Source: Palaemon carinicauda
Lineage: Eukaryota > Arthropoda > Malacostraca > Decapoda > Palaemonidae
Length of the DNA: 64,000 bases
NCBI RefSeq assembly: GCF_036898095.1
Contig: NC_090759.1
Span: forward strand, 15,358,703-15,422,702
Direction: 5' to 3'
Shown here one piece after another: positions 31,826-44,807 of the stretch (position 1 is its first letter; each line of letters starts with the position of its first letter). The notes under the pieces were generated by a model. That model ran no database searches. It was not told the DNA's origin and saw only the letters and a program-made list of their open reading frames with translations. The translations under genes and the position numbers were made by a program.

Positions 31826-32655
31826 AAGAATACCAGAGAATCAATGTATCGTGGTAGATTTTCCCCTATTTGAGTAAGTGCCGAGGGCTTTGAACAGGTT
31901 AGCATAGTAATCTTAATAGAAGAACCGTAGGGAAGAGAACTTCCTGCCCCCCTGGCAGTGAAGTCCCCACGGGCCATGCCGAGATCAGAGTGGTCATCGA
32001 AGGGCTACTCACCTTGCTGGGAGAACCTGAAGAACTTGGAGACAAGACTGAATGGTTGGCATTCATATAGGAACATTCTCAAGGGCAGACAAGTGGTGGT
32101 TAGGCACTGTATGTTAATGGAGAATTGTCTGGTCTCTAAGATATGAAGTAAGTAAGTATTCGTGTAGGAATATTACATTGCACAGGTGAGTATATAATAA
32201 GGGTTGAAACCTTAGTAATCTTCATCAACCATAAGAGGAAGGGGATAATAAAACTATGACAGACGTGTATTTCATAGTATAAGTAGGAGCGGATTGAGAC
32301 GCACAAGTAATAAAATAGAAATTTTATTTCACAATTGCAGAGTATATTAATGAAATGCAATATATGTAAAAGTAATTTACAACAAATTATAATGTACATA
32401 GTAATGAAAGACGTGCTCTTGAATCTGAAAGAGAATTTCAAAATTATTAGTAGGCACTCGTTCCAGAGGAACGTCAGTCTTTAAAAGTAAAACACATCAT
32501 GCTCTAGGCATGCGGCACTCGTGTGACAACTATGACATTTCACCTGGGATAAGAACAGTTATATGAAAAGCACTAAGTGTTTTTGAAATCACTATGTATC
32601 ACTCGAGGGTCAACATAGGCACCCGTAGAGTTAGAGTCCCAAGTAACTCACTGTT
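31826..32655 (-). other. D 3' region with polyadenylation signal
   Basis: No gene. TTTATT at 32324-32329 is AATAAA on the coding strand. Confidence 0.6.
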
Positions 32656-33850
32656 CTATGCAGAGTTAGGTGCAGGTTTCATAACACTACCTGCGGCTAC
32701 CACAAAATGTTTGACTTCGTGCAGTTGTTTCGCATAATGTTTGAAGAAAACACGCAAGGATTTCCAGCCTGTGAAACTCTTAAGGCTTTCGAAATCCATA
32801 CTCTGAAAGAAATTCAGAGACAATGCAACTTTTCTAGGATCGTGACCGGCAAAAATCAATGGTGATTTCCGTAGGATTTTTTGCCTTGACGAATGAGACC
32901 CATTTTCTCCAGGATGATTCGTATTGCCGTCTTGTGGATTCGGTCTTGTATTCCTCGAGGAAGTCTAGACTTTTCTTCGAGATCCCAAACCTTTTCTTCG
33001 CGGCTAGGGAGAGAAAATCATGCGATAAAGGTCCTTGATTTTCGATGATGAAGCGAAGACAGTCGACTTCTGTACTTGCTGGGAGAGAACTGGGCCCGGG
33101 AGAGGGATCAGCGTGGGCTGCAGCTCCAGGACCAGGGGGTACCAATTGCTCCGGGGCCACTTGGGAGCCACTAGGGCCGCTGTCCCTTTGAAGGTTCTCA
33201 GCTTGGAGAGGACTTTCAGCAGAAGGTTGGTGGGAGGGAACAGGTAGATCTTGGACCATCTGTTCCAGTCCAGTGACATGGCGTCCACTGCCTCTGCCTT
33301 GGGGTCCTCGTACGGGGCCACATATCGAGGAAGTTGATTGTTGTCGCTCGTTGCGAAGAGATCGATCTGAAGTTCTGGGACTTGGTGAGAGATGAAGGAG
33401 AAGGATCTTGCGTCTAGAGACCATTCCGACTCTATCGGGCTTGTCCGGGATAGAGCGTCCGCCGTCGCGTTGCGGAATCCTTGTAGGTGAACTGCAGACA
33501 GGTGCCACTTCTTCTTCTCTGCCAGACGGAAGATTGTCAGAAGCACCTGATTTATCTGAGGCGATCTTGAGCCTTGGCAATTGAGACATCGAACTACCAC
33601 CGAGTTGTCTAGGGTTAGACGAATATGGATCGAGGGAGGCGGGGAGAGTTTCTTCAGTGTTAGAAGGACCGCCATGGCCTCCAAGATGTTGATGTGAAAC
33701 GTCTTGAATAGGGGAGACCATGTGCCTTGAGCCTGTTTTTGGTGGGAGTGACCTCCCCAACCCTCCAGCGAAGCGTCCGTGTGGATGTTGAGTGATGGAG
33801 GTGGGTGTTGAAGAGGGATGGACCTTTTCAGGGCCGTTGCTTCCGACCAC
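32656..33850 (-). pseudogene. D tyrosine recombinase (internal deletion)
   Basis: Near 32856 the frame jumps from NPTEITIDFC directly to GHDPRK. About 625 bp are missing compared with F, including GQGLAANTIS, the catalytic Arg motif (ASGARVSEI) and the segment up to HDPR. The C-terminal piece keeps HDPR, GWKSLR and KHYAKQ. The 5' half is the Ser/Pro-rich frame overlapping RT. It cannot be catalytically active, so D would need a recombinase supplied in trans. Confidence 0.88.
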
Positions 33851-34941
33851 GGCTTGAGGAGAAGCCGAAGTCTGTTTGGGAGCCGTCTCTTAAGGTCTCT
33901 TCGAGCGATGGATGCAGAACGTCTCCAGACTCCCGCGGCATCCTTTAGCTGTGCACGAAGCACTGGGTTTGTCACTGAGGCGAACTGTAGAGAGCCTAGA
34001 ACTCGTTCCTGCTGACGTCTTGAGATCCGTTTGGATTTCAGCAGTCGCTTGACAGACCCTGCTATTTCCTTCCTTTTCCTCTGGGGGATGGAAAGGCGGT
34101 GTGACTGAAGGTTCCACTGGATTCCTAACCATTGGAACTTCTGAGCTGGAGAGAGGCCAGATTTCTTCGCGTTTATCTTGAATCCCAGGTGTTCTAGGAA
34201 ATGGGTGACTTTGTTGCAGGATCTTAAACAATCCTCGGGCGATGGAGCCCAGACTAGCCAGTCGTCGAGGTAGGCCATCACCTGGACGTCTTGGAGGCGG
34301 AGCTGCTGTACTATGGCGTCCGCCAGCTTTGTGAAGATCCGAGGGGCCACGTTGAGGCCGAAGGGCATGGCCCTGAAAGCGTAGCTTTTCCTTTGGAGTC
34401 GAAATCCTAGGTAGGAGGAAGCGTGGTGGTTCATTGGAACGTGCCAGTAGACATCCGCCAGGTCTATGGAGACCGTGTAAGAACCTCAAGGCAGAAGGGT
34501 CCTTTTCTGTTGGAGAGTCAGCATCTTGAACTTGTTGTTCGCTATGAACTTGTTGAGGGGGGATAAGTCTAGAATGACTCTGAGCTTGTCGGAGTCCTTC
34601 TTGGGGACGCAAAACAGTCTCCCTTGGAACCTGGTTGACTTTACACTCCTTATCACCTTCTTGTTCAAGAGATCTAGGACATATTCTTCCAGAAGGGGGG
34701 TTGATTGTTGGAAGAATTGCTGGAAGGTTGGGGGTGGTTGAGTCCAACTCCAGCCTAGACCCTTCTTGACGATGCTGTGTGCCCAGGGATCGAAGGTCCA
34801 ACGATCCTGGAATTGGCGGAGTCTTCCTCCCACCGGAAGCACTTCATTGCTTCTGGTGTCCCAAGGGTTTACTGCCTCGGCCGCTAGCTCCCCTTCCTCC
34901 TCTGCCTCTGGAGGGACGGCGAGATGCGTCTCTGCCTGCAC
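33004..34941 (-). pseudogene. D reverse transcriptase / RNase H (one stop)
   Basis: A single CAA to TGA change (near 34486, in LLPQGSYTVS) splits an otherwise open frame. YLDDW, FGLNVAPRIFTKL, HTDASLEGWGGH, LEAMAVL and TADALSR are intact, and the methyltransferase-like tail ends at LYRMIFSP. The 5' part overlaps gag, and the 3' part overlaps the recombinase frame by about 850 bp. Confidence 0.88.
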
Positions 34942-36801
34942 CTCTGCTTGAGCCTCTACCTTTGGGACGAAAGGTAGTCGTCTGTTGCTCAAAGGCAGGG
35001 GTGAAAACCGGTGACTGGGACAAAACCGGTTGGGTGACCAGCTGAAAGGTCTGCTGGGGCTGAGCAGCCACTTGGGGAGTAGCGGGTCCCGGAAACTGCC
35101 GTCTCTGTTGACGTTGCTGGGGTTTTGGCTCGGAGGATTTCCTCTTAGGTTGAGGGCCATCGTCCTGAGAGGATTTCCTCTTCTTCGACATGCCCCACTT
35201 GTTGAGAAGGTTCCTATTCTCAGTGGCGGCCTTGTCGATGATCTCTTTCACAAGATCAGAGGGAAAGAGGAATTTACCCCAGATGTTGGAGGAAATCAGC
35301 CTCTGGGGTTCGTGTCTCACTGTGGCACTTGAGAACACGAATTCATGACAGGCTCTCCGAGCCTTCATGAAGCTGTACAGGTCCTTAACCAGAGTCGCCA
35401 TATGCGATTTAGCGAGCACCATGTAGTGGTCGAGGACTCTAGTGTCACCAGCCATGACGTCAAGCTGTACTTGGAGGGACATGGATGCTGCGAGCCTTTC
35501 CTTCGTGTCTTGTTCCTGACGAAGGAGATGGTCATTAAGTTTCGGGAGGTCTTCATTAAACTGACGTCCAGCAATGCAGGATCTAGTTTTCCCACCACGA
35601 AGGTATGCTGGATATCCTTCCAGTGTCGAACATCAGGGGGAGTCACCAGGGAGAAGGGTCTGCACTCCTCCAGTGCAGGGCAAGGCTTCCCTTCTTCCAC
35701 TGCCTTGTGACACGCAGCGAAGGCCTTTTCCGTAAAGGGGAGGATCGCATCATCAGGTGCGACGTAGGTAGGGTGCTTCTTGCTCAGCGTCGGAAGCTTT
35801 GAGCAGGGAAAGCCCCTACTTTTAACAGCGTTGGCCAACATAGCCTGGGCCTTCGGGAGATCGAACACTATCACCTCCTTAGGTTCGGTCTCTTCTTTAG
35901 AGGCAGGTTCGGATCGAAGCCGGACGTAACAGTCCAGATAAGCCTCAAAACTCGGGAAGAACTCCACTTCTTCCAGGGCAACCGAGCCGACCTTCTCGCT
36001 GATGAAGATCCTGCCCGTTGCGATGGGCATATGCTCGGCATACCTCCAGGGGTTGGCGTGCGAGCATACCAGGAGGTCCTTAACCGAAATCCTTTTCAGC
36101 TCCTTGGAACTTCCCATAGACCTGATGTACTCGTGTGTCACTTGGAGTTTCTTGTCCATAAGCGCTTCAAGCATACGGAACATCTCCTGGGCGGTTGGGA
36201 TGGGATCCGGGGTGGCGGAGGTAGACGGGAGAGATACTTCCGTCGGTGTAGTAGTTGGGGCGGTGGTGGAAGGCGGAGCGACCTCCTGCTCCGACTCGGT
36301 GTATTCTACCTGGTCCTCTTCATAGTCCAACTCTTGGGCCATGAGGTTCCTTTCCGTTGTCTCCGAAATTTCCGACATGCGCTCCGCGTTGTCGGTATCC
36401 AGGTGACAATCGTGCATGGACTGGGCCATGACAACATCGGGTTCCACCGTGATCTGGACGGTGGGGATCTGATCCTTGGGGACCACAGAGTCTGGGGAGG
36501 CCTTTGGGAACAGTAAGGCCCTCAAGTCTTCAGTGGCAAGGTATGGTCCAGTGGCGTTCTTGTGGAAGCCACGCACCCATCTGCGTAGCTTTTCTCGAGA
36601 AGCGTCCCTAACCTCCGCTGAAGGAGGGTCATTGAACGCGTCGACCAGGCGTTCCTGGCAGACCGTACAGTTCTGCGGGTCCCAGAACTTCAGATCTCCT
36701 TTCTTGTTGGCACAAGGGGCGTGAGTCCTACACGCCGTGTGCCCATAAAAGTGCGGGCGCTTCACTGCACAGAAGCCGTGGTCGCACTTCAGTTGCTCCT
36801 C
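34844..36801 (-). pseudogene. D gag (one frameshift)
   Basis: Opens after the acceptor-like site as EEQLKCDHGFC, with the full Cys/His motif (YGHTACRTHAPC, DPQNCTVC). A one-base loss near 35575 (KLDPALLDVS in place of KLDPDVAGRQ) breaks the frame. The downstream half remains open, including RRACHEFVFSS and the Arg/Gly tail. No ATG is seen at the start. Confidence 0.87.
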
Positions 36802-39133
36802 CTGTAAGAGAAAGAGAACATGAGTATGGGGGAGTCATAAGGATGACTTCTATTCTAAAGTTAAATATTAATTGATTAATCTTTAACTTAATATTAAGTG
36901 TGATGATCATAGAAAGGGCGGAAAAGAAGGAGATAGATACATACTCCGTGTAACTCGCCCGGATGGTTACCGTAACCTTATCCATAGACAATTTGTTGTG
37001 ACCGAAGGCACAGGACAGAATTCGACATGGAATGCCCGGAAGGCAGTGGGAATTCTATTGGGAATTGTCAAGGATATAAAACTAGGACGGAGGCTACTCA
37101 GACCCCAGAACTGGGAACGTAGAAGATCCCATAGGGTAACGGTTTCCGGCAACCAGCCGTGCTAAGATACACACAGCATGCTGGAAATCTGTGATATGCA
37201 AGAAGACAGCATGGTTACTAATAGAACGGTAAGATAATACCTATCCATTTACGTAATCAAACCATCTGGTTGCGATGTAGGGCTATCAACATGAGATGAT
37301 AGCTAGTAGAAGGGGTGCAAGTCGCCTTGACGCCTCCGGAAGGCTCCGGCAGACCGACGGTACGCCGGAGGCCGCTCCAGCAGAGTTTCTGGCATTAGGG
37401 AAGACAAATATAAAAGTCAGGAGTAATACCAGGGTAGCGGCCGCCGGCACAGCGGCGGCACGCCGGCGGGGAGCGGCGGCTCTGGCAGCCGAAAGATGCC
37501 GGCTTGGTGACAGGAACAAGGATGGTTATAGCAGAACCGGACTGCCGGCAGTGGATGCCGGTACTCCAGGGGCCGGGCCGGTGGATGGACGGCCAAAACT
37601 AGTAGGTAAGAGGGAAGGCCATCGGCTGGAAGCCGGTGGGAGGCGGCAGTCCCCTGGCACACGGAGGACTGGCGGCCCAGAGGGCAAGGGATAAGTCACC
37701 AAGGTAGGAGGTGGGTATCACCGACAGGGGAGGCGGCAAGGGACCAGCACCGGGATAGTGAAAGAGACAGAGGGAGGGATGTAGGGGCACGGGTACGGAC
37801 CCCAAGACATCCCACCTGAGAGGGTGTACCCATGGTAGAGGCTAGCCCTATCAACCAGAAGCAGGGGCCGCAGAGGACCGGGAGCCATGGTAGCCCAAGG
37901 GAGGGCTAGGGAACACCCAAGAGGGGGGGAGAACCCCTGCAGACAGAACGCATCCAGTGGCTAACCCCATAGGACACTATGAAGGGTATATGTACCAGAG
38001 CGGACTGCACACAGGAGCTCAAGGAAGCCCTATCACTCCACCCTAAGGAGGAGTTGTAGGACAGGGGACAGATGGGTATAGACTAACCTAAGTATAGGCT
38101 AGGCCATACAAGAGATAGGTGGGGAGGGGAGAAGAGAAGGGTCTTCTGTGGAGGAGGCTCTGTACCAAAGCGGCCACCAAGAAAGGGAGGACACTCCCTA
38201 GCCTAAGGTAAGGCAGCCTGTCTGAAAACGGTGCATGGGTATCGTTTCAGCAAGGTACAGAGCTAACTCCCCCAAAACCGAACCTAGAGCAGGGATGTTA
38301 CACCCTGAACTAGGAAGGATGGAAGACGTATCGCTATTGCAGGAAAGGTCGGAGACCTAGCCCCAGCAATAGAGGACGGGCTAGTCGTTCCTTATTCTCG
38401 GACGCAACCCTAAGGGGGGATCATTCCCTTAGGGGGGACAGAGAAGCGATATATACTCTGATAAGAGCTTGATCCCCTTACGTGGTAGGGGGAGCAAGGC
38501 TACACAGAGGGGGTGCCCTAAGGCAGGGGATGAAGGAAGCATATAGGGGTCCTACTTGTAGGTTAGGTTAGAAAGGCACACTATCTAACCTGTCCCCTAT
38601 ATGGTCCCTGAAGGCGAAAACACTTGCATCACAGTCAATAGTATTGTAAAATAATGCCACTATCTTCATAATTAAACCTAGGATCACTGAAATATATCAT
38701 GCATGAACACTGATGTTAGGCGCTCTGGCCTAGGGGCTAGACTAGCCAACTGGTATGGGGTCAAATGATGACCGATAACAAGGCGTCAAAACACGATATA
38801 AAAAGTTCCTAGCTATGAAGACTAAATAACTAATAGTATCGATTAGTTAATGGGGCCGGAAAACGCTGTTGAGGCTATCTAAATAAGGCATGCAAAACAA
38901 CAGCGACGCCATAAAATGGCGGGTCCGGTCGAGGCACAGCTCTGCCACAAAACATCAAATATCTCGAAAAGTAAAAGTTACTTTACGGTCAGAGCTTATT
39001 TAAACAATACTGGAACCTTGTACTCAACTTTCCAGAAGAAGGCGAGGCCGAGGGTAGAGACATGGCTAAGATGCAAGTCGATAAGTACGCACAGGGAAAA
39101 ATCCGACTAGTAAGGCAAGCTACTAAACGAGGG
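36802..39133 (-). other. D 5' leader with splice-acceptor-like end
   Basis: Homologous to the A, C, E and F leaders. The coding-strand pyrimidine run and TTACAG end at 36802, directly before gag. The GCCGG-rich block is at about 37340-37720. The open frames in it (for example 37296-37694) are by-products of GC-rich sequence. Confidence 0.7.
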
Positions 39134-39484
39134 ATGGGGACGGACGTGACGTCATTTAGCAATGGCGCCCGTTTGTTTACGTCTCGAGTACCAAAAGTAG
39201 CCACGAACGAGATTAGCTGTGGAACGACTCCCCAGTTATTCTCCGCCCCTACACTTCGAAGTGTTAACTCTATGTAGGGTGTAGATAGCTATGTGGCGCG
39301 TTAATACATGCGTCCCCTGTTGATATACGATGTCTTAAAGGGAAACCTTTAGGATACTCGCTCCAGAAGTTAGAATTCTGTGATAACCTGTGGTTAAATT
39401 CTCTGGGAATATTTAGTAGTTATATACCCAAGGAAGCTACCAAAAAGGAACCTTCCATCAGGACGCCATGGCTTGAGCCCAAAA
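39134..39484 (-). repeat. Left inverted terminal repeat of D
   Basis: Pairs with the right ITR. CRE palindrome at 39147-39154. Outer tip GGCTTGAGCCCAAAA on the plus strand. Confidence 0.88.
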
Positions 39485-40147
39485 ATATCTTTACAATATA
39501 TAATCCCTAAATAGCTTTCATAACAATGAATAAGCTATTTACACCGGAATGTCGTTCTGCTAACTAAATAGCACATGTACAGAGAACGACAGCGCCATGG
39601 CGACACCGGCGATCGGCGAAGATCCGCACACAAGAAATACACAATTTCGTTGCGAGGCTGGAACTAAATACATATTGTAAAGAATCAATACTCAACTTTC
39701 TAGATGGAGAAAGAAGCCGTAGAAGCATAAAGATTCCCAGAAATCGATCGGAAATGTCAGATCGACAGGGAACACCACCGTAGCGAGTCGCTACAGATAA
39801 AGTAATGACCACCAGAGGGAGTTGGCGCGGTTTTGATACGATTGTAGTAGGGGAACCAGGGTAATCTTTGTTGCGGTTACCCTTCTATTCTGCCACGTTT
39901 TCCCCCTAGAGCCTAGAGGCGTAAAGGCTATTCGGGGTGCAGATTGCCATGTGGCGTGTCAAGAATACGTCCCCTGATGATATATGATACCCTTGAGAGT
40001 AATCTTGAAGGTACTTGCGCCAGAAGTTAGAATTCTGTGAAACCTTTGGTTTGATTCTCTGGGAATATCACTGTACAGTAGTCATATATACCCTTCGGAA
40101 GCTACTAAAGGAACCTTCCATTAGGACGTCATGGCTTGAGCCCAAAA
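39485..40147 (-). mobile_element. Element H, part 3: distal leader and left ITR
   Basis: Continues H after D. The segments CCCTAAATAGC, GTCGTTCTGCTAAC and CTCAACTTTCTAGATGGAG align with the B leader near 19845-20070. The last ~200 bp (CGTCCCCTGATGATATATG ... GGACGTCATGGCTTGAGCCC) are an ITR-like left end of its own type. It ends CCCAAAA at 40147. There is no gene. Confidence 0.78.
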
Positions 40148-40165
40148 ATATAGATATATATATAT
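40148..40165. repeat. TA-rich microsatellite fragment between H and E
   Basis: ATATAGATATATATATAT. Likely one piece of the same tract that reappears at 49035 and 58080. Confidence 0.7.
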
Positions 40166-40517
40166 TTTTGGGCTCAAGCCATGGCGTCCTGATGGAAGGT
40201 TCCTTTTTGGTAGCTTCCTTGGGTAAATAACTACTAGATATTCCCAGAGAATTTAACCACAGGTTATCACAGAATTCTAACTTCTGGAGCGAGTATCCTA
40301 AAGGTTTCCCTTTAAGACATCGTATATCAACAGGGGACGCATGTATTAACGCGCCACATAGCTATCTGCACCCCACATAGAGTTAACACTTCGATGTGGA
40401 GGGGCGGAGAATAGCTGGGGAGCCGTTCCACAGCTATACTCGTCCGTGGCTACTTTTGGTACTCGAGACGTAAACAAATGGGTGCCATTGCTAAATGACG
40501 TCACGTCCGTCCTCATC
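40166..40517 (+). repeat. Left inverted terminal repeat of E
   Basis: Starts TTTTGGGCTCAAG. Pairs with 48649-49000. CRE palindrome at 40496-40503. Confidence 0.9.
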
Positions 40518-42860
40518 CTTCTACTAGTAGCTTGCCTTACTAAGACGGATTTTCCCTTGTGCTAATTTCATCGGCTTGCATCTTCGCTATGTCTCTACCC
40601 TCGGCCTCGCCTTCTTCTGGAAAGTTGAGTACCAGGTTCCATTAATTTTTAAATAAGCTCTGACCGTAAAGTAACTTTTACTTTTCGAGATATTTTATGG
40701 TTTCTGGCAGAGCTGTGCTGCTACCGGACACGCCATTTTATGGCGTCGCTGTTACATTACATGCATTATTTAGCTAGTCTGAACAGCTTATTCCGGCCTT
40801 ATTAACTAATTGATGCTATTAGTTATTTAGTCTTCATAGCTAGGAACTTTATATATCGTGTTTTGACGCTTATTTATCGGTCATCACCTGACCCCATACT
40901 AGATCGCTAGCTTAGCCCCTAGGCCAGAGCACCTATCATCAGTGTTCATGCATGATATATTACAGTGATCCTAGGTTAATTTATGAAGATAGTGGCATTA
41001 TTTTATGATACTGTTTACTGTGATGCAAGTGTTTTCGCCTTCAGGGACCATATAGGGGATAGGTTTGATAGTGTGCCTTTCTAACCTAACCTAAATGTAG
41101 GACCCCTATATGCTCCCTTCACCCCCTGCCTTAGGGCATTCCCTCTGTGTAGCCTTGCTCCCCCTACCACGTAAGGGGATCAAGCTCATACCAGAGTACC
41201 TATCGCTTCTCTGTCCTCCCTAAAGGAATGATCCCCCCTTAGGGTTGCGTCCGAGATTGAGGAACGGCCTGCCCTTCCTCAATTGCTGAGGTTAGGTTAC
41301 CTGACCTTCCTTGCAATTGCGATACGTCTTCCAACCTTCCTAGCTTAGGGTGTAACATCCCTGCTCTAGGTTAGGCCTTGGGGGGAGCTAGTTCTGTGCC
41401 CATGCACCGTTCTCAGACAGGCTGCCTACCTTAGGCTAGGGAGCGTCCTCCCTTCCTTGGTGGTCGCTTTGGTACAGAGCCTCCCCTATGGAAGACCCTG
41501 CTTCTTCTCCCCTCCCCACCTATCCCTTGTATGGCCTAGCCTATACTTAGCTTAGCCTATACCCATCTGTCCCCTGTCCTACAACTCCTCCTTAGGGTGG
41601 AGTGACAGGGCTATCTTGAGTCCCTGTGTGCAGTCCGCTCTGGTACATATACCCTTCATAGTGTCCTATGGGGTTAGCCACTGGATGCGTTTTGTCCGCA
41701 GGGGTTCTCCCCCCTCTTGGGTGTTCCCTAGCCCTCTCTTGGGCTACTCTGGCTCCCGGCCGCCTGCGGCCCACTGCCATCGGGTGATAGGGATAGCCCC
41801 TATCATGGGTACACCCATTCAGGTGGGATGCTTTGGGGTTCGTGTCCTTACCCCTACATCCCTCCTTCTGTCTCTTTTAACTGTCCTGGTGCTGGTCCCT
41901 TGCCGCCTCTACTGTCGGCGATACCGCCCTCCCCCTTGGTGACACATTCCTTGTTACTCCTGGCCGACAGTCCTCCGTGTACCGGAGGGCTGCCGCCTCC
42001 CGTCGGTGTACAGCCGATGGCCTACCCTCATACCTCCTAGCTTCGGTCGTCCGTCTATCGGGCCGGCCCCCGGCGTGCCGGCATCCATTGCCGGCGGTCC
42101 GGTTTTGCTATAGCTTATCCTTGTCCCTGTCACCAAGCTGGTAGCCTTCAGCTGCCGGAGCCTCCGCCTCCCGCCGGGGTGCCGCCGCTGTGCCGGTGGC
42201 CGCCATCCTGGCATTACTCCTGACTTCTCTATATGTCTTCACTAATGCCAGAAACTCTGCTGGAGCGGCCTCCGGTGTGCCGCCGCTCTGCCGAAGCCTT
42301 CCGGAGGCGCCAAGAGACTTGCACCCCTTCTCCCAACTATCAACACCATGCTGATAGCCCTACACTGCAACCAGATGGTTTGGCTACATAAATAGATAGG
42401 TATTGTCTTACCGTTCTATTAGTAGCCGTGCTGTCTTCTTGCATATCACAATTTTCCAGCATGCTGTGTGTATCTTAGCACGGCTGGTTGCCGGAAACCG
42501 TTACCCTATGGGGTCTTCTACACCCCCTATTTAATGGCCTGAGTGGTCTCAGTCCCAGATTTATAAATTAGGCAATTCCTACTAGAATTCCCCTTGCCTC
42601 CCTGGCAATCTATGAAGAATTCTGCCTTGTGTCCTCGGCCACAAACAAATTGCCTATGGATAAGGTTACGGTAACCAGCCGGGCGGGTTACATGGAGTAC
42701 TGTATGTGTCTATCTACTTCATTTCCCGCTCCACTCCCTAACATCACAATGTTATTAATTACTTAAGATTAAGTTAAAAATTAACCTTTTAATATTTAAC
42801 TTTAGAATATATAAGACATTAGTATGACTTCCATATACTCATGTTCTCTTTCTCTTACAG
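40518..42860 (+). other. E 5' leader ending in splice-acceptor-like site
   Basis: Homologous to the C leader. GCCGG-rich block at about 41750-42310; TTACAG at 42855-42860. No gene recognised. Confidence 0.7.
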
Positions 42861-44807
42861 GAGGAGTACGTGAAGTGTGACCACAACTTCTGTGGAGTGA
42901 AGCGCCCGCACTTCTACGGGCACACGGCGTGTAGGACCCACCCCCCTTGCGCCAACAAGAAAGGCGATCCGAAGTTTTGGGACCCGCAGAACTGTACAGT
43001 CTGCAAGGACCGCCTGGTCGAGGCGTTCAACAATCCTCCTTCAGCGGAGGTTAAGGACGCTTCTCGAGAGAAGCTACGCAAGTGGGTGCGTGGCTTCCAA
43101 AAGAACGCCACCGGACCATACCTTGCCACCGAAGACTTGAGGGCCTTGCTTTTCCCGAAGGCATCCCCAGACTCTGTGGTCCCCAAGGATCAGATCCCCA
43201 CCGTCCAGATAACGGTGGAACCGGACGTCGTCATGGCTCAGTCCATGCACGAGTGCCGTTTGGATGCCGACAACGCGGAACGTATGTTGGAAGTGTCGGA
43301 GAATACGGAGAGGAACCTCATGGGCGAAGAATTGGACTATGAGGAAGACCAGGTGGAATACCCTGAGTCGGAGCAGGAGGTCGCTCCACCTTCCACCCCC
43401 ACACCGACTCCTACACTGACGGATGTATCACTTCCGTCTACATCTGCTACCCCGGATCCCACCCCATCCAACACCCAGGAGATCTTCTAAATGCTTGAGG
43501 CTCTCATGGATAAGAAACTCCGCGAGACGCATGAGTTCTTCAGGACCAACATGGGAAGTTCGAAGCAGCCGAAACGGATTTCGGTTAAGGACCTCCCCGC
43601 ATGCTCAGATACCAACCCTTGGAGCTATGCCGAGCACATGCCAATTACAACGGGCAAGATCTTCATCAGCGAAAAGATCAGCTCAAATGTGCTGGAAGAA
43701 GTGGAATTCTTCCCGAACTTTGAGGCTTATCCGGACTGTTACGTCTGACTTCGATCCGAACCTGCCTCAAAAGAAGAGACCGAACCAAAGGAGGTTATAG
43801 TGTTCGATCTCTCGAAGGCCCAGGCTATGCTGGCCAATGCAGTAAAAAGTAGGGGCTTCACCTGCTCGAAACTTCCGGCGCTTACCAAGAAGCACCCTAC
43901 CTATGTCGCACCAGACGATGCGACCCTCCCCTTCTTGGAAAAGGCCTTCACTGCGGTACATAAGGCAGTGGAAGAAGGAAAACCTTGCCCTGCACTGGAG
44001 GAGTGCAGACCCTTCTCCCTGACTACTACCCCTGATGTTAGACACTGGAAAGATGTCCAGTCAACATTTGTGGTAGGAAAACTAGAACCTGACGTCGCTG
44101 GCCGTCAGTTTAACGAAGACCTCCCGAAACTTAACGACCATCTCCTTCGTCGGGAACATGGCACGAAGGAAAGGCTCGCCGCATCCATGTCCCTCCAGGT
44201 ACAGCTCGAAGTCATGGCCGGTGACACTAGGGTCCCTGACTACTACATGGTTCTCGCCAAAACACATTTGGCGACCGTAGTAAAAGATCTGTACAGCTTC
44301 ACGAAGGCTCGTAGAGCCTGTCGTGAATTCGTGTTCTCCAGTGCCACAGTGAGACACGAACCCCAGAGGCTGATTTCCTCCAACATCTGGGGTAAGCACC
44401 TCTTTGCCTCCTCCCTTGTGAAAGAGATCACCGACAAGGCCGCCACGGAGAACAGGAACCTTCTCCATAAGTGGGGCATGTCAAAGAAAAGAAAATCCTC
44501 TCAGGACGACGGCCCTCAACCTAAGAGGAAACCCACTAAGCCAAAACCCCAGCAACGTCAACAGAGACGGCAGTTTCCGGGATCCGCTACTCCCCAAGTG
44601 GCTGCTCAGCCACAGCAGACCTTTCAGCTGGTCACCCAACCGGTCTTGTCACAGTCGCCGGTTTTCACCCCTGCTTTTGAGCAACAGTCAACTACCTTTC
44701 GTCCCAAAGGTAGAGGCTCAAACAGAGGTGCAGGCAGAGACGCATCTCGCCGTCCCTCCAGAGGCAGAGGAGGAAGGGGAGCTAGCGGCCGAGGCAGTAA
44801 AACCTAG
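42861..44807 (+). pseudogene. E gag (three stops)
   Basis: Frame maintained but interrupted by AAA to TAA at 43488-43490 and CGA to TGA at 43746-43748. A changed codon near the end (KT then TAG at 44805-44807) removes the last few residues of the Arg/Gly tail. The Cys/His motif is present (NFCGVKRPHFYGHTACRTHPPC), with Ala to Pro between the last His and Cys. All changes are point substitutions, typical of neutral decay after insertion. Confidence 0.88.

Larger units (their letters stand above)
31267..39484 (-). mobile_element. Element D: DIRS-type retrotransposon with recombinase deletion
   Basis: About 8.2 kb, shorter than its relatives because ~625 bp of the recombinase is missing. Both ITRs and the ICR are present. 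It is inserted in the H leader: the H sequence reads continuously from ATGCTTATAG (left) to ATCTTTACAATA (right), with no obvious target duplication. Its gag is closest to that of A. Confidence 0.9.
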
